Shown one piece after another: positions 46,922 through 57,679 of a stretch of 64,000 bases of DNA. Origin of the DNA: Favolaschia claudopus (taxonomy: Eukaryota; Basidiomycota; Agaricomycetes; Agaricales; Mycenaceae); contig JAWWNJ010000126.1 of the NCBI GenBank assembly GCA_037176885.1, positions 646,571-710,570 on the forward strand. The letters are read 5' to 3'. Position 1 is the first letter of the stretch. The number at the start of each line of letters is the position of its first letter. The position numbers and the translations under genes are program-made. A model generated the notes under the pieces. It was not told where the DNA came from. It saw nothing but the letters and a program-made list of their open reading frames with translations, and ran no database searches.

Positions 46922-47590
46922 CGTATTCAGTTGGTTTGTGAGAAGGATGTGTCGGACGCCTGGTTTGCTTTGTTCTCCGGGAGGGAACTAATAGACAAGA
47001 GGTTTGCAAGGAAGCTTTTAAACTCGGTTTGAAGCTAAACTTTCCTCTCTTCGGCAAGGTTACAGTTCCGATGCATAATGAGGCTGGCAAGAGTGACATT
47101 CCAACTGGGTTCGAAGAAAATGAGACCTGTCAGTCAGCCGCGAATATCAATGAACACATTGTTAAAGGCATTTCAAATCTCCCGGGCGAGATCTTGATTA
47201 GCTTAGAGCTGTATCAGCCAGTGAGAAGTTTGCCAAGAATTTATTCCGGCAAGCATTTCACAAGTCGATAGCTTCTGTTCCTTAGATGAAAGATCGCGAT
47301 GGCTGGATGATTTGACCCGGGTATTAGATATCTCCGAGCAAAGACAGCAGGATTGCAGCGTGCTGGATTCCTTGCGTCTCTTGTTCTTGAATTTGGAAAC
47401 CGGAGAATGTGTTTTGCGGTGCGACCAAAAGACAATGGCAGGGCACGGCCAATTTTTGTTTCACCACCGAGTTTCAACAGTGAGAAAAGTGGGCAGCATC
47501 AAATCTCACGTAAATAGATCAAAGGTGTGAATCCAGAACTCAGATTGAAGCGAAGGATTCCCTTTCACCGGCTACTTCGATAACCGACCC
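46922..47590. other. Region without a supported gene
   Basis: Promoter side of the small secreted ORF and about 600 bases with only short overlapping ORFs; nothing recognised. Confidence 0.35.
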
Positions 47591-47601
47591 TCCTTCTCCT
47601 C

Positions 47602-47868
47602 TTCCACCATGACCGATTCTCAACCTCAGACTTATGTCACTGGATCATCGAGTTCCAGGAAGATGTTGCTGCAGTGTTGAAGGATACTCCTCGTGCCGTA
47701 ATTCAGGACTCCTCGTACCTCGCCAAGGCTCAAGAAAAGGCGGCGAAATGCGACTCCTGTCAAGACTCCTGTCGAACCAATGGACTTCGTGATTTGGTCT
47801 CTTTCATCGAAGACAAATATCTGCCTGCTATAAACGAAGCCATCGAGAAGGTCAGCATCATATGCTAG
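47602..47868 (+). CDS. Unrecognised small ORF, possible exon fragment
   Basis: An open frame reads WIIEFQEDVAAVLKDTPRAV...KAAKCDSCQDSC...LRDLVSFIEDKYLPAINEAIEKV, helical with four cysteines near the middle. The nearest ATG (47609, MTDSQPQTY) is in another frame, so a start requires an intron or an indel. I do not recognise it. Confidence 0.3.
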   Translation, partial: FHHDRFSTSDLCHWIIEFQEDVAAVLKDTPRAVIQDSSYLAKAQEKAAKCDSCQDSCRTNGLRDLVSFIEDKYLPAINEAIEKVSIIC

Positions 47869-47889
47869 TTGTCAACTGGGATCCAGTTG

Positions 47890-48737
47890 AATAATGTTGT
47901 TGCCTAGGTTGCTCTCGATATTTCGATCTGACTATGCGCTTTTTGAAAATTCATATCGTATCCGTGGGTACACACTGTGTTTACGGAGCGTTTGAATGAC
48001 CCAAGTTTTTTTTTTACGTATTTGTGCAACACTGGTCACCCGGTAGTCTCTTGGAAACAGACGGAACAAACACAAGAGTCCTCGTACCTGCGGTGTGTTG
48101 TGGTCTGTCAACACCCTTTGATCGCCGGTTGGAGGGTCAGCTTATTACCTAATCATCAAAACACGACACGTCGATGCAGCTCATAGCGCCCGTCATTTGA
48201 AATTTTAGACCACCCACCATAATCTTGACCTTTGCCTCATTGACCTACGCGCTTGAACGGACGAAAAAGGTAAGAGAAACGGCCGACATCAAAATTGGTT
48301 CGGTTAATGCCGGTTGGCTGCAAACCAGCGCAAAGGTTGAGTTTAGCACACTCCTCAGCCAAAATTGAGAATTCTAAATTAACAGGGGTGCTAATATAGC
48401 TTACCCAGACTATATCTCATAGAGAATTAAGGCAGAATCGATGCTGCCGCTCGAATATAGCGGAAATGGCGTGTGGGAAACTCTTTCCACTTTCGAAATG
48501 TTTACATAATAACCCGACCCTCCTGACAGCTGTCGCGCGGTAAACTACAGACTAGGTCACCCGGAGTGCGGCTTAGTACACTGGTACGTCTGCGTTGAAC
48601 GGTTTAGGTCCTGGCTTATACTTTTTCACTCCAGTAGTCTGTAGCGCTGCAGGAACGCTATTGCAATCTATTCGACCACCGTTAAATCGGGTTTACACAA
48701 TTCTGTCCGACCCGCGGTTCCAGTTCGACCTTCAGCA
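47890..48737. other. Non-coding spacer
   Basis: No gene supported; short ORFs without coding character. Confidence 0.35.
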
Positions 48738-48997
48738 TACTGTACTATTCCGACCGGTTGTTCACTGGGTGTTACGCGTTAGCCTAATTGTTCACTGGAC
48801 ACATTGTTCACTGGCCGGCAATCAAGAGAAAATTACCATATATGGTGCTCCGGCGAATGCCGGAGCGAAAATTTTGACATTTTCTTGCCTTTTTGGGCCG
48901 AGAAAGTCGCTGTTATGCGTTACGGAGATCAAAAATTGTTCGGTTCACGGCCGGCCGTTACCCGTTACCGTGAACAACCGGTCGGAATAGTACAGTA
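48738..48997. mobile_element. MITE copy 1 (~260 bp, perfect 28-bp TIRs, TA target)
   Basis: Starts TACTGTACTATTCCGACCGG and ends with its exact reverse complement; the inverted repeat is perfect over 28 bases, through GTTGTTCAC. The outer TA on both sides can be read as a TA target duplication, leaving CTGTACTA...TAGTACAG ends, in the style of Tc1/mariner MITEs. The interior has no ORF and includes CCATATATGG. A second copy lies at 63036-63299. Confidence 0.9.
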
Positions 48998-49590
48998 GTC
49001 TAGAAGTTCCCGCGGGCCCGGTCCTGGAGGGTCGACTTATTATATAATCACTCAGTTTGGCAGGTTGTTCCCACGGCACGTTCCTCGCCTATTCCACTGT
49101 AGCTCCCCACCCTTCCGTGCAAATTCGAGGTCCAGAAGCACCCTAAGGTATATCTGAATAGTCGCCGGCGTGTTTTATAATCTTACCTGCTACAACGTAG
49201 TTAGATTTGAGAAAAGTTTCAAATTGGCCGGCCGTGGCCGGCGGCCAACGCAGTGCAGTTTATCTCTGCGAATTCTGAAGCTCTCACCGCAATTCCAGCG
49301 GGAAATGTTATCTTCTTAGGCCTTTATTGATGTTATTTATCAAAACTGCCGAAAAGCGCGTTGAAAACTGCGTAACAGACGCGAGAAATTTCAGATTACA
49401 TAATAAGGGGACCCTCCGTCAACGCACCGTGGGAAGCGACAGACTAATATATAACAACCGCAGGCACGAGGACCTTTTGTTTATATTGTCTGTTTTAGAG
49501 ACTAACTTCAGCATGCGACGCTCCCATGAGACTCATTCCTTTTTCCCAACATCAGCCTGAGATTTCTCATGCATCAGTAAAATAACAAGT
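48998..49590. other. Non-coding spacer
   Basis: No gene supported. A plus ORF (49327-49560) lacks recognisable features. Confidence 0.35.
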
Positions 49591-49598
49591 CGTCTTTG

Positions 49599-49644
49599 GC
49601 GTCTTTCACGTCCTTGGCCAAGACGTAAAAGACGTGAAAGACGC
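49599..49644. repeat. Imperfect hairpin of AAGACGTGAAAGACG-type repeats
   Basis: GCGTCTTTCACGTCCTTGG pairs with AAGACGTGAAAGACGC, with CCAAGACGTAA between. Related AAAGACG-type units recur to about 49,745 and again at 50,941-51,030. Confidence 0.6.
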
Positions 49645-49855
49645 ATTTTTTCCAAAGACGTGACGTCTTGGGACCAGTAGGGTACATTGCTGTTTCAAGA
49701 CAAATTGTCTTTGCAAAGACGCCAAAGACCATCAATGTCTTTGCCAAGCTGCGTCACGAGATGCTCAAGATGCTCAGAAAGACACAATATCAGGCATGAA
49801 AGCAGGCAATAAAATGTATTTGCGGTACACTAAATACGAGTAGTCATAGCTAGAG

Positions 49856-50075
49856 CTAATAGCCGATGGTGGGAATGCCCTCTCCGGTGCAGATTACCCT
49901 CCCATTGTCGAGCCTGCACAGACCTCCGCACTGAACGAATCCGCTGCGAGGGTACAGTAGAAGCCTCCGAGATGTAGCAATGAATGAGTAAAGGGACAGT
50001 CAGGAAGAAGAGTGTAGCACACACCTGTAACCTAGAGTTCCGCATTACGTCCCGCATCCCTCGCACGCGAACTTA
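49856..50075 (-). pseudogene. Possible cysteine-rich small secreted protein fragment
   Basis: One minus-strand frame reads FACEGCGT-stop-CGTLGYR and, across a plausible GTGTGT...CTCGCAG intron, GFVQCGGLCRLDNGRVICTGEGIPTIGY ending at TAG 49856-49858. Closely spaced cysteines resemble small secreted fungal proteins. The in-frame TAA and missing start mean this is at best a remnant. Confidence 0.25.
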
Positions 50076-50099
50076 AGAATATGCTTGAGGAGATTGAGT

Positions 50100-52479
50100 G
50101 CTCTTGATGATGTAGAAGTGGTTATCTTGAGGGTTGGAGGCAGAGCGGCTGAGGCTTGACGCTTTGAAAAGGAGAATAGAAAAAAAAAAACTTGATAACT
50201 TGAAGCTTCAAGTACTTGACGTGGAGCTCGACGTGACGACGGGTAGCCATGGGCTCCATACAGCTTAACGGAACGAGCGACTTGAAGAATTTCAACCTTT
50301 TCTGCGGATTTGACGACTGGCAGGGAGCATATCGGTAATAAATAGGGCAAGACTTGAAGCTTGAGACGCTGAGACGTTGTAAGAAACTCCGGATTGGGGG
50401 CTGCATTCAGTGATTTGAAAGCTTGAATGCTCCGTATGAAGCTTGAGGAGCGCCGTAGACTCGAAGAATGAGATGTTTGAAGAGACGATTGAGGGGATTT
50501 GAGCACAGAGGACTCGGGGGAGGAGAGAAGATGGTGGGAGGGAGAGAAAGCGACGAATCGGAACCAAAATCACGCCATCTCACGTCATGGAAACCATCAA
50601 ATCATGATGCTGTCGTCGGACTTTGAATGACTTGGAGCTTTTCAAGTTTTTGACACTCCCGCGTACTCCCGCCTACTCCCCTCCGTCGTTTCCCCGCCGT
50701 ACTCGGGAGCTCCGAGCTTAGCCGCGATCGACTTGGCATCTGGCAAACCTTTGGGATCGCGATCAAGCTCCAACTCTCAACGAAAGTTTTTAACCTTGCG
50801 AGCGCGCTCTCAGGTGTGGATGCGAAGCCGTCGCACTGAAACTCCTTGAAAGAATCGACGCTCTCGGACAATATGGCTTTAAGAGAGTTTTCCCTAATTC
50901 TAGTAAAATAGAAAGAAAGCCTATCAAAGACCAAAGCTGTTGTATCAAGACGAAAGACGCTTCCGCAAGCCGAAAGATGCCCTTCCCAAGACAAAAGATT
51001 CACTTCAAAGACAAAAGACGCGAAAGACAAACCTGTCATTTTACTGATGTGTTCGCCGATGGTTCGGAAACCCTGGGCTGCTTCAGATTGCTTCGGCTTC
51101 GACTCATAAGTGCTAAAGCGAAGTGGCAATCTGGGGACAAATATCAACGACTCTGTTTTGCCTACTGACTGTAAAGTACCTTTTCGATGCTTAGAGCCGT
51201 CTCAAATCTGATTTCGCGAATATTTCCCTCCTTATTTTCACTTGCTGTTCTTTGAACTGTCAGGTGAAACCGAGGTGCAGAAGTAAGGGTCTAGTACTCA
51301 GCACTTGGAAAAATGTGCTCAAAAATGAGGATACTCTCCCCAAAGACTGACGTGGGAGACCAGGGTTTTGGTGGGTGTCGGTTAACTCGACGATGATGGG
51401 TGACGGCGGGTAAAATCGTCGGTACCTTGAGTCGGGAAATCGCAGCCCCACACGACGTGCAGCGATGAGTCGGGCACAAGTGCGAGAGCGCATTCCTCAG
51501 GTGGTTGTTTCATTATCCTCTGGCTGGGTTCAAAGTCCATGGCCTCAAATTAGCGGTAGGGGGGGACCGACTATGTCGGCTGGAAGATCTGGCAGACTGC
51601 TCACTGAGTCTGCAGGGATCGGAAAGGTTAACCTGCACTACACTAACGCTCCACAAAAAAAAAAAAAGAAAGAAACCGAGGTGCAATGTGACGTCAATGA
51701 ATTTCCCAACGGCTGGAATATCCCGAGATCTTCTCACGCCCTCCTCTTGTCTTTAACCGTCATGCACCAATGTCTCCGTGTGGAGAATATTCTCCTGCTT
51801 CCACAGAAAACATCTCCAGCCATTTTTGAGACAATTTCAGCTCAGTTCAGTGCAGAGAGCTACAGAATACTAGCAAGGTCTGTTATCAGATCAGTGCCCT
51901 AGTCGTCGTCAGCATTGTTAAATTCCAAATCAAGCATCAGCTCATCTTCTGAGTCGTCTTCGAGAACCATTGCCCATGCTGAGCTGAGTTTCTGCCGTAA
52001 ACAGCACATCAGCTTCGACTTGCACTTTGTGGTTTTCGGCATCTTAGATTGCTTATCTCAGTCTCATCTTGTCGAACATCAACAAGGCCGTGGACAGCCA
52101 TGAACGGAGTTTGGCTTATTTATATTAATCAAAAAAATAACACTTTAGCTTGTATTAGACAAGGTGGAATTATTGAGGATTAGATAATAATAGTATTTTG
52201 TTTAAATTAAATACCATTGGTGGTCCAGTTACAGAATCTCTCTAAACCGAGTGTGACAGAGCAACAGAAAGCAACGATCAACAGCGGCTAAGGTTTGGTA
52301 AGCTTGTGTTGGTTTTTGTTAACTTGAGCTTCAAGGATTGAGCACCCCTAATGAAAATCATTCATCTTTTCTTTTACAAAAACTAAAATTAGACTGAAAC
52401 GTACCTCTCCAGGAGTTTCACATGACATGGGAAATGCACGCATTGGCCATGAGGCAAATACAGCTTGTCCTCTTCCATC
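50100..52479. other. Region without a supported gene
   Basis: Minus ORFs up to 181 aa (50602-51147) are rich in simple AAGCTTGA-like and AAAGACG-like repeats and show no family resemblance. Poly-A runs occur near 50,180 and 51,656. Confidence 0.35.
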
Positions 52480-55400
52480 ATGTCCACTCCCCTCAAACAC
52501 ATTCAGGCTTCTATCTCCACTATCTCTGAGCAACTGCTTACAGCTCAGAAGGGTTTTGGAGAGTTGAAGGACTTCATTAGCAGCCCAAGGAGCACAAGTT
52601 GCTTTGCACTGAAATGAGGGATCTTGAGTTTTCTCTCAAGGCTGTGCAGAGTGCTATTCTAGAGGACCTACCTGGTTTTTCACCAAATGATAAATTTGAA
52701 GAGTTCATTGCCAGCTTCAATATATCTTTCAACGAGTTTCTACACATGTCACAGAGTCTGCAACATCCATTCTTGGCTTGCCCAACACCAAAGTCAAGAA
52801 ATTCACTGTCAAAATCCAGTCTTTCAGAAAACAAAATTACCGCTCAGTTTCTTGATGACATTTTGTATGTGAATTTTGACCATCCAACAATATATAATTG
52901 ATTGTTTTAGCAGTGCAAAATTATGAGAAAAGCAAGGTAATTAACATTCATTTTTTTGTGATTCTAACTTCATTATTCTGCTAGCACAAATATTCAAGAG
53001 TGACCAAGCAGAACAGAAATTTTGCAGTATCAATATAACTGGTAAACATTGCTGTCTTTGTGAACAAATGGTATCTTATGTTTTTGTTTTAAGCTCATGG
53101 AGGAACCGGAGGTGTAGGAGGACATGGAGGCCAGCAAGGAGGACTTGAGGAAGGGGGGAAGGAGCCCAGCTCACTTTCAACAACACAAACACAGTGTATC
53201 TTGCAGCTAGTGAGTTTTGTGTTACTCGCCATTTAACTCTCTATAACAACTTTACAACCTCAAAGAAATCTCCTCAAATGGTATGTCCACATAATAACTG
53301 GGCAAGTCTATTTCATATTTACATGGGGCTCAGACAACAAAATGAACAAGATCTTGAATTGGCTCACACCTCTCAATTTCTATCAACACCAAGATGCTAC
53401 TTTTGCGACTTGGCAGAAAGGAACTGGACAACTGTTCCTTTCTTTGCCAGAATTCAAGACGTGGCTCTCAAACTCTGAGAAGGTACTATGGTGTGAAGGG
53501 CCACGTAAGTTATGATTGGCTTGAGTACAATCTTGGACCTTACAATGAAACTATAGCTGGAGCTGGAAAAACTGTGCTTTCGTAAGTATATCTATAATGC
53601 AACTTTGTCAAACTCAATATCAATGCAAGCTCACTTGTGGTCAAGCACCTTGAAGGACCATTTTCAAAAAACAGATGTTGGACTGGCTTACATCTATATC
53701 AACCACAAGGAACTGGAAAAATCAGAGTCCAACTGCTCTTTTTTGCCAGTTTATGCAAACAGCTGCTGTTGAACAAACCACTCCCATTGATGATCAAGAT
53801 CTATGGCAATACCATTCTAACAGAGAGACGCAGCCTACTCTTGATAGTATGTTGAGGGCACTTGAAATTGTGTTGCTTGAATATTCCAGGATATATCTTA
53901 TCATTGATGCTCTTGATGAATATTTCAACACTACACATGAACACCGGGCAGTCTTTATACAAAATGTTGTCAAGATCAGCAAACAGTATCCCATTCATTT
54001 GATGATAACAACCCGACCAAGCAATATGTCTCAAGACCGCTTCTCAAACCTACAATTGGTGTCTATACAGGCTGAAAAGTCTGACATCAACTTATATAGT
54101 GAAAATCAATTCAACAAATCTGACAATCTGTTTCGACTTCTCAAAAACAGGCCACAGCTGAAAACAGACATCCAACTGGCAGTAGCTCAAGATGTAGGTG
54201 GAATGTAAGCAGATAATTCAGTTTCAATACAGACCTGATCTATCCTATTTGATAGGTTCCTACTAGCCAAACTCCGCATGGATCATTTTACGTGCCCAGC
54301 CCACTGTTGCATCACTGCAGGAGGGTCTGAAAACATTACCCAGTACTCTTGGCATTGCATATGAAACTACAATGACAAGGATCAATGCACAAGCAGAAGG
54401 TATTCAAAAGTTGGCTCACAAAGCTTTGATGTGGATAACAAACACCTTCCGGCCATTATCAGTGGCAGAACTCTGCCAAGCAATAGCTATTGACAATGAA
54501 GATACTTGCCTCACCAGTGACAAAATTTCTGAAATTGACAGTATCATGTCAGCATGTGCTGGACTGGTGCTTCTGAATCACAAGAAATCAGTCGTTCACC
54601 TTATTCACTACACAGCACATGAATGGTTACAACAGTATTTCCAGAATGCCCACAAACAAATTGCTTCAACCTGTTTTCAATATTTAGCATTTTCAGACTT
54701 TGAGGAACTGGAGAAGATCAATCCCAAACTAGTAAAACAGCAGTATCCACTTGTAGTATATGCTCAGTATTGCTTGCACCACACCGGCAGACAGAACAAT
54801 GTGAGATAGAAATGCTGAACCAGGTAGAGCAATTTTCCAATACAGTCAACAATTGGAGGGCAATATGGATAGCCTTGCCCCAGTCCGTAGACTGGATTTC
54901 TGGAGGCACGGACCATGGCCAGAGCATGAAGAAGTGATTGGAAGCTTGGGCCTAGCAGCTGCTGCCAATCTGAAAACTATAGCAAAACATATTTTGAGAG
55001 CAAGAGAGGTTGATCCCAAAGGTGAAAGATTGGCACTATCTCTTGGTGTCTATGGAGAACATGTGGAGATAGTAAAGACATTACTTCAATCCAGTAGGAT
55101 CAAACCGGAGTGGGGATTGCAAGGGGCAATTCAGAAGAAACATTGGGAGATTGTGAAAATGCTACTTGAGGCAGGGCGCTGATGTAAACATTGTTGGCGG
55201 GAAGTATGGAACTGCACTTCAAGCTGCAGCTTACACCCGAATCTGAGCCTATTGTGAAGATGCTGCTTGATGCAGGGGCTGATGTGAACCTTGTTGGCGG
55301 CTATTATGGAAGTGCACTTCACGCTGCAACTTGGAGGCAATATGAGCCTATTGTGAAGATGCTGCTTGACAATGGGGCTGACATGAACATTGTTGGCGAG

Positions 55401-56730
55401 CAGTATGGAAGTGCACTTCACGCTGCAGCTTCCATCAAATCCATCAATCTAAGCTCATTGTGAAAATGCTACTTGAGGCAGGGGCTGATGTAAACTTTGT
55501 TGGCGGGGAGTATGGAACTGCACTTCAAGCTGCATCTTACACCAAATCTGAGGCCATTGTGAAGATGCTGTTTGATGCAGGGCTAACGTGAACATTGTTA
55601 GTGGTGAGCATGGAACTGCACTTCAGGCTGCAGCTTGGACGGAATCTGAGCCTATTGTGAAGATGCTGCTTGATGCAGGGGCTGATGTGAACCTTGTTGG
55701 CGGCTATTTTGGAACTGCACTTCAGGCTGCAGCTTCCATCAAATCTAAGGTTCATTGTGAAAATGCTGCTTGAGGCAGGGGCTGATGTGAACCTTGTTGG
55801 CGGCTATTATGAAACTGCACTTCACGCTGCAGCTTGCAGGGAATCTGAGCCTATTGTGAAGATGCTGCTTGACAACGGGGCTGACATGAACATGTTGGCG
55901 GCTATTATGGAACTGCACTTCAGGCTGCTGCTTATGTAGAATCTGAATCTATAGTTCAGATGTTGCTTGACAATGGGGCTGGACATGAACATTGTTGGCG
56001 GGCAGTATGAGGTGCACTTCACGCTGCTGCTTGGAGGGAATCTGAGCCTATTGTGAAGATGCTGCTTGATGCAGGGGCTGATGTGAACCTTGTCGGCGGC
56101 TATTATGGAACTGCACTTCAGACTGCTGCTTATGTAGAATCTGAATTCTATAGTTCAGATGCTGCTTGACAATGGGCTGACATGAACATCCTGGGTGGCG
56201 AGTATGGAACTGCACTTCAGGCTGCTGCTTACGTAAATTCTGGATCTATTGTCAATATACTGCTTGAAAAAGGGGCTGACATGAACATCTGGGTGGTGAG
56301 TATGGAACTGCTTTGCAGGCTGCAATTGCATGGGTTGGACTGGAATCAGATTCTACAACTGACTCAGACACTACAGCTGACTTCAGACTCCTACAACTGA
56401 CTACCCAGCTGAATCAGACCCTATAGCTGAATCAGACTGTACATCTGGGTCAGGCTCATCAGTTGAATCAGATTCTACAGCTGAATTAGGATATACAGCT
56501 GGGTCAGGCTCATCAGCTGGAGTAGACTCAATAGTAAAACTCTTACTTGATGCCGGTGCAGATGTAAACATGAGAGGTGGAAAATATGGATCTGCCTTAA
56601 AAGCTGCGAAAGTTTTGGGCCAGCAGACGATTCTGCAGATGCTCCTTGAAGCTGGTGCAATCTCAACAGACTGTGATGAACAAGAGGAGAAGCAACACCA
56701 ATCTTGCAAATGGCGATCCCAAATCCAGGT
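52480..56730 (+). pseudogene. NACHT P-loop NTPase with ankyrin repeats, multiply frameshifted
   Basis: ATG 52480 opens MSTPLKHIQASISTISEQLL, an N-terminal helical domain continuing EMRDLEFSLKAVQSAILEDLPGF. EFKTWLSNSEKVLWCEGP joins, across intron 53505-53556, to PGAGKTVLS (Walker A; next donor at 53582), followed by SLVVKHLEG. Walker B-like IYLIIDALDEYF lies at about 53,890, then IHLMITTRPSNM and a winged-helix-like region (LAHKALMWITNTFRPLSVAELCQAI; VVHLIHYTAHEWLQQYF). From 55,160 on, about a dozen ankyrin repeats follow. NACHT-ankyrin proteins are signal-transduction NTPases implicated in non-self recognition in fungi. Frame breaks occur before KEHKLLCTE (about 52,590) and in most ankyrin units. 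Codon use is clearly more AT-rich than in neighbouring genes. Confidence 0.75.
55160..56300 (+). repeat. Ankyrin-encoding tandem repeat, ~100-bp unit
   Basis: About twelve near-identical units of roughly 100-107 bases encode YGTALQAAA...ESEPIVKMLLDAGADVNLVGG-type ankyrin repeats. GCTGA(T/C)(G/A)TGAAC recurs at about 55,170, 55,276, 55,377, 55,484, 55,680, 55,783, 55,880, 56,078, 56,174 and 56,274. Neighbouring units differ by one-base indels (for example CAGGGCGCTGATG, CAGGGCTAACGTG, GGGGCTGGACATG, AATGGGCTGACATG) that throw the frame. Confidence 0.85.
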
Positions 56731-56879
56731 AGGTTGTTTGGCTTCGCTCATAAATTGGGTGGTGCATTTTGATCATTTTATAATCAACAGATGACACAGG
56801 CAGATCCCAAAATCTTGGACTCCCAGTGATGATATTGGTTCTTTTGGCCCCATGCATATCAATATATCTGAGCAGCAGG

Positions 56880-57341
56880 GGAATTGTTTGAATTGACTAC
56901 AAATCTCTTCCCTTATCTTTCTGTCACTTTTCCTCAGTGCCTTTGCCCTTCAATTTGGCTTTCGGATTTATATGGCTTTCACCTGTCTGTGACTTTGGTG
57001 TTGACTCAAGTCAATGACTTGTCTTTTGTAACCTTATGGCACATATACTGTATGAAAATTCAAAATCAACAACTTGACCTTTTTTTGAGTAAATTAGCGG
57101 CAACTAGGACATTGGGTGACTTCCCATAGTACTAAATTGTTTTTATTGACTGTCGGCGGCGTGCATCAAATGACGGCATCTGTATCCGCCCTTAAATCTA
57201 TCCGCCGCTTTTCCCATAAGACTATCTATGTGTTTTCTCAATATTTTCTGCCATTCTTTCTACTCTTTACGCATGATCTACCAAAGAAACACCACACAAC
57301 ACGCTCTGCCTTCAATAAACGCGTCCCCGCCGCATCACCTA
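56880..57341. other. AT-rich spacer between the ankyrin gene and the Harbinger element
   Basis: No gene supported. The left end of the PIF/Harbinger element probably lies here but I could not identify a terminal repeat. Confidence 0.35.
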
Positions 57342-57674
57342 TGGACATCGACGTGTTCTTTGCGTTCAGGAACTTGAGGACATGGAGGAAGACGCACTGG
57401 AGGACGAGCAGCAACTGCTACGCTCTGCAATCGCCATAATGGCTCTTGCACAATTGAAGCACACCGATTACGGACCGAGCGAAGGAGACCAAGCAGGCTA
57501 TTTCTTTGCCGTGCACAGTTGCTACGAAACCCCCGCGGCACCACTGCTGGGCAGGTCCTGCACCGTACGCGAAATGACCGCGCATACATCACCACCATGG
57601 GATTCAATGTCGCGACTTTTGACGCGATTCTTGAGGCGGGCTTCGCTGATGCATGGAACTCCACGTCGATCAGG

Positions 57675-57679
57675 CGCCC
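57675..57679. repeat. Target duplication CGCCC, left of insert 1
   Basis: Five bases repeated at 59566-59570, flanking a TG...CA bounded insert. Confidence 0.8.

Noticed and set aside
50602..51147. A 181-codon minus ORF as a gene
   Set aside because: Contains simple repeats, has no motif, and has no neighbouring exons with coding character.
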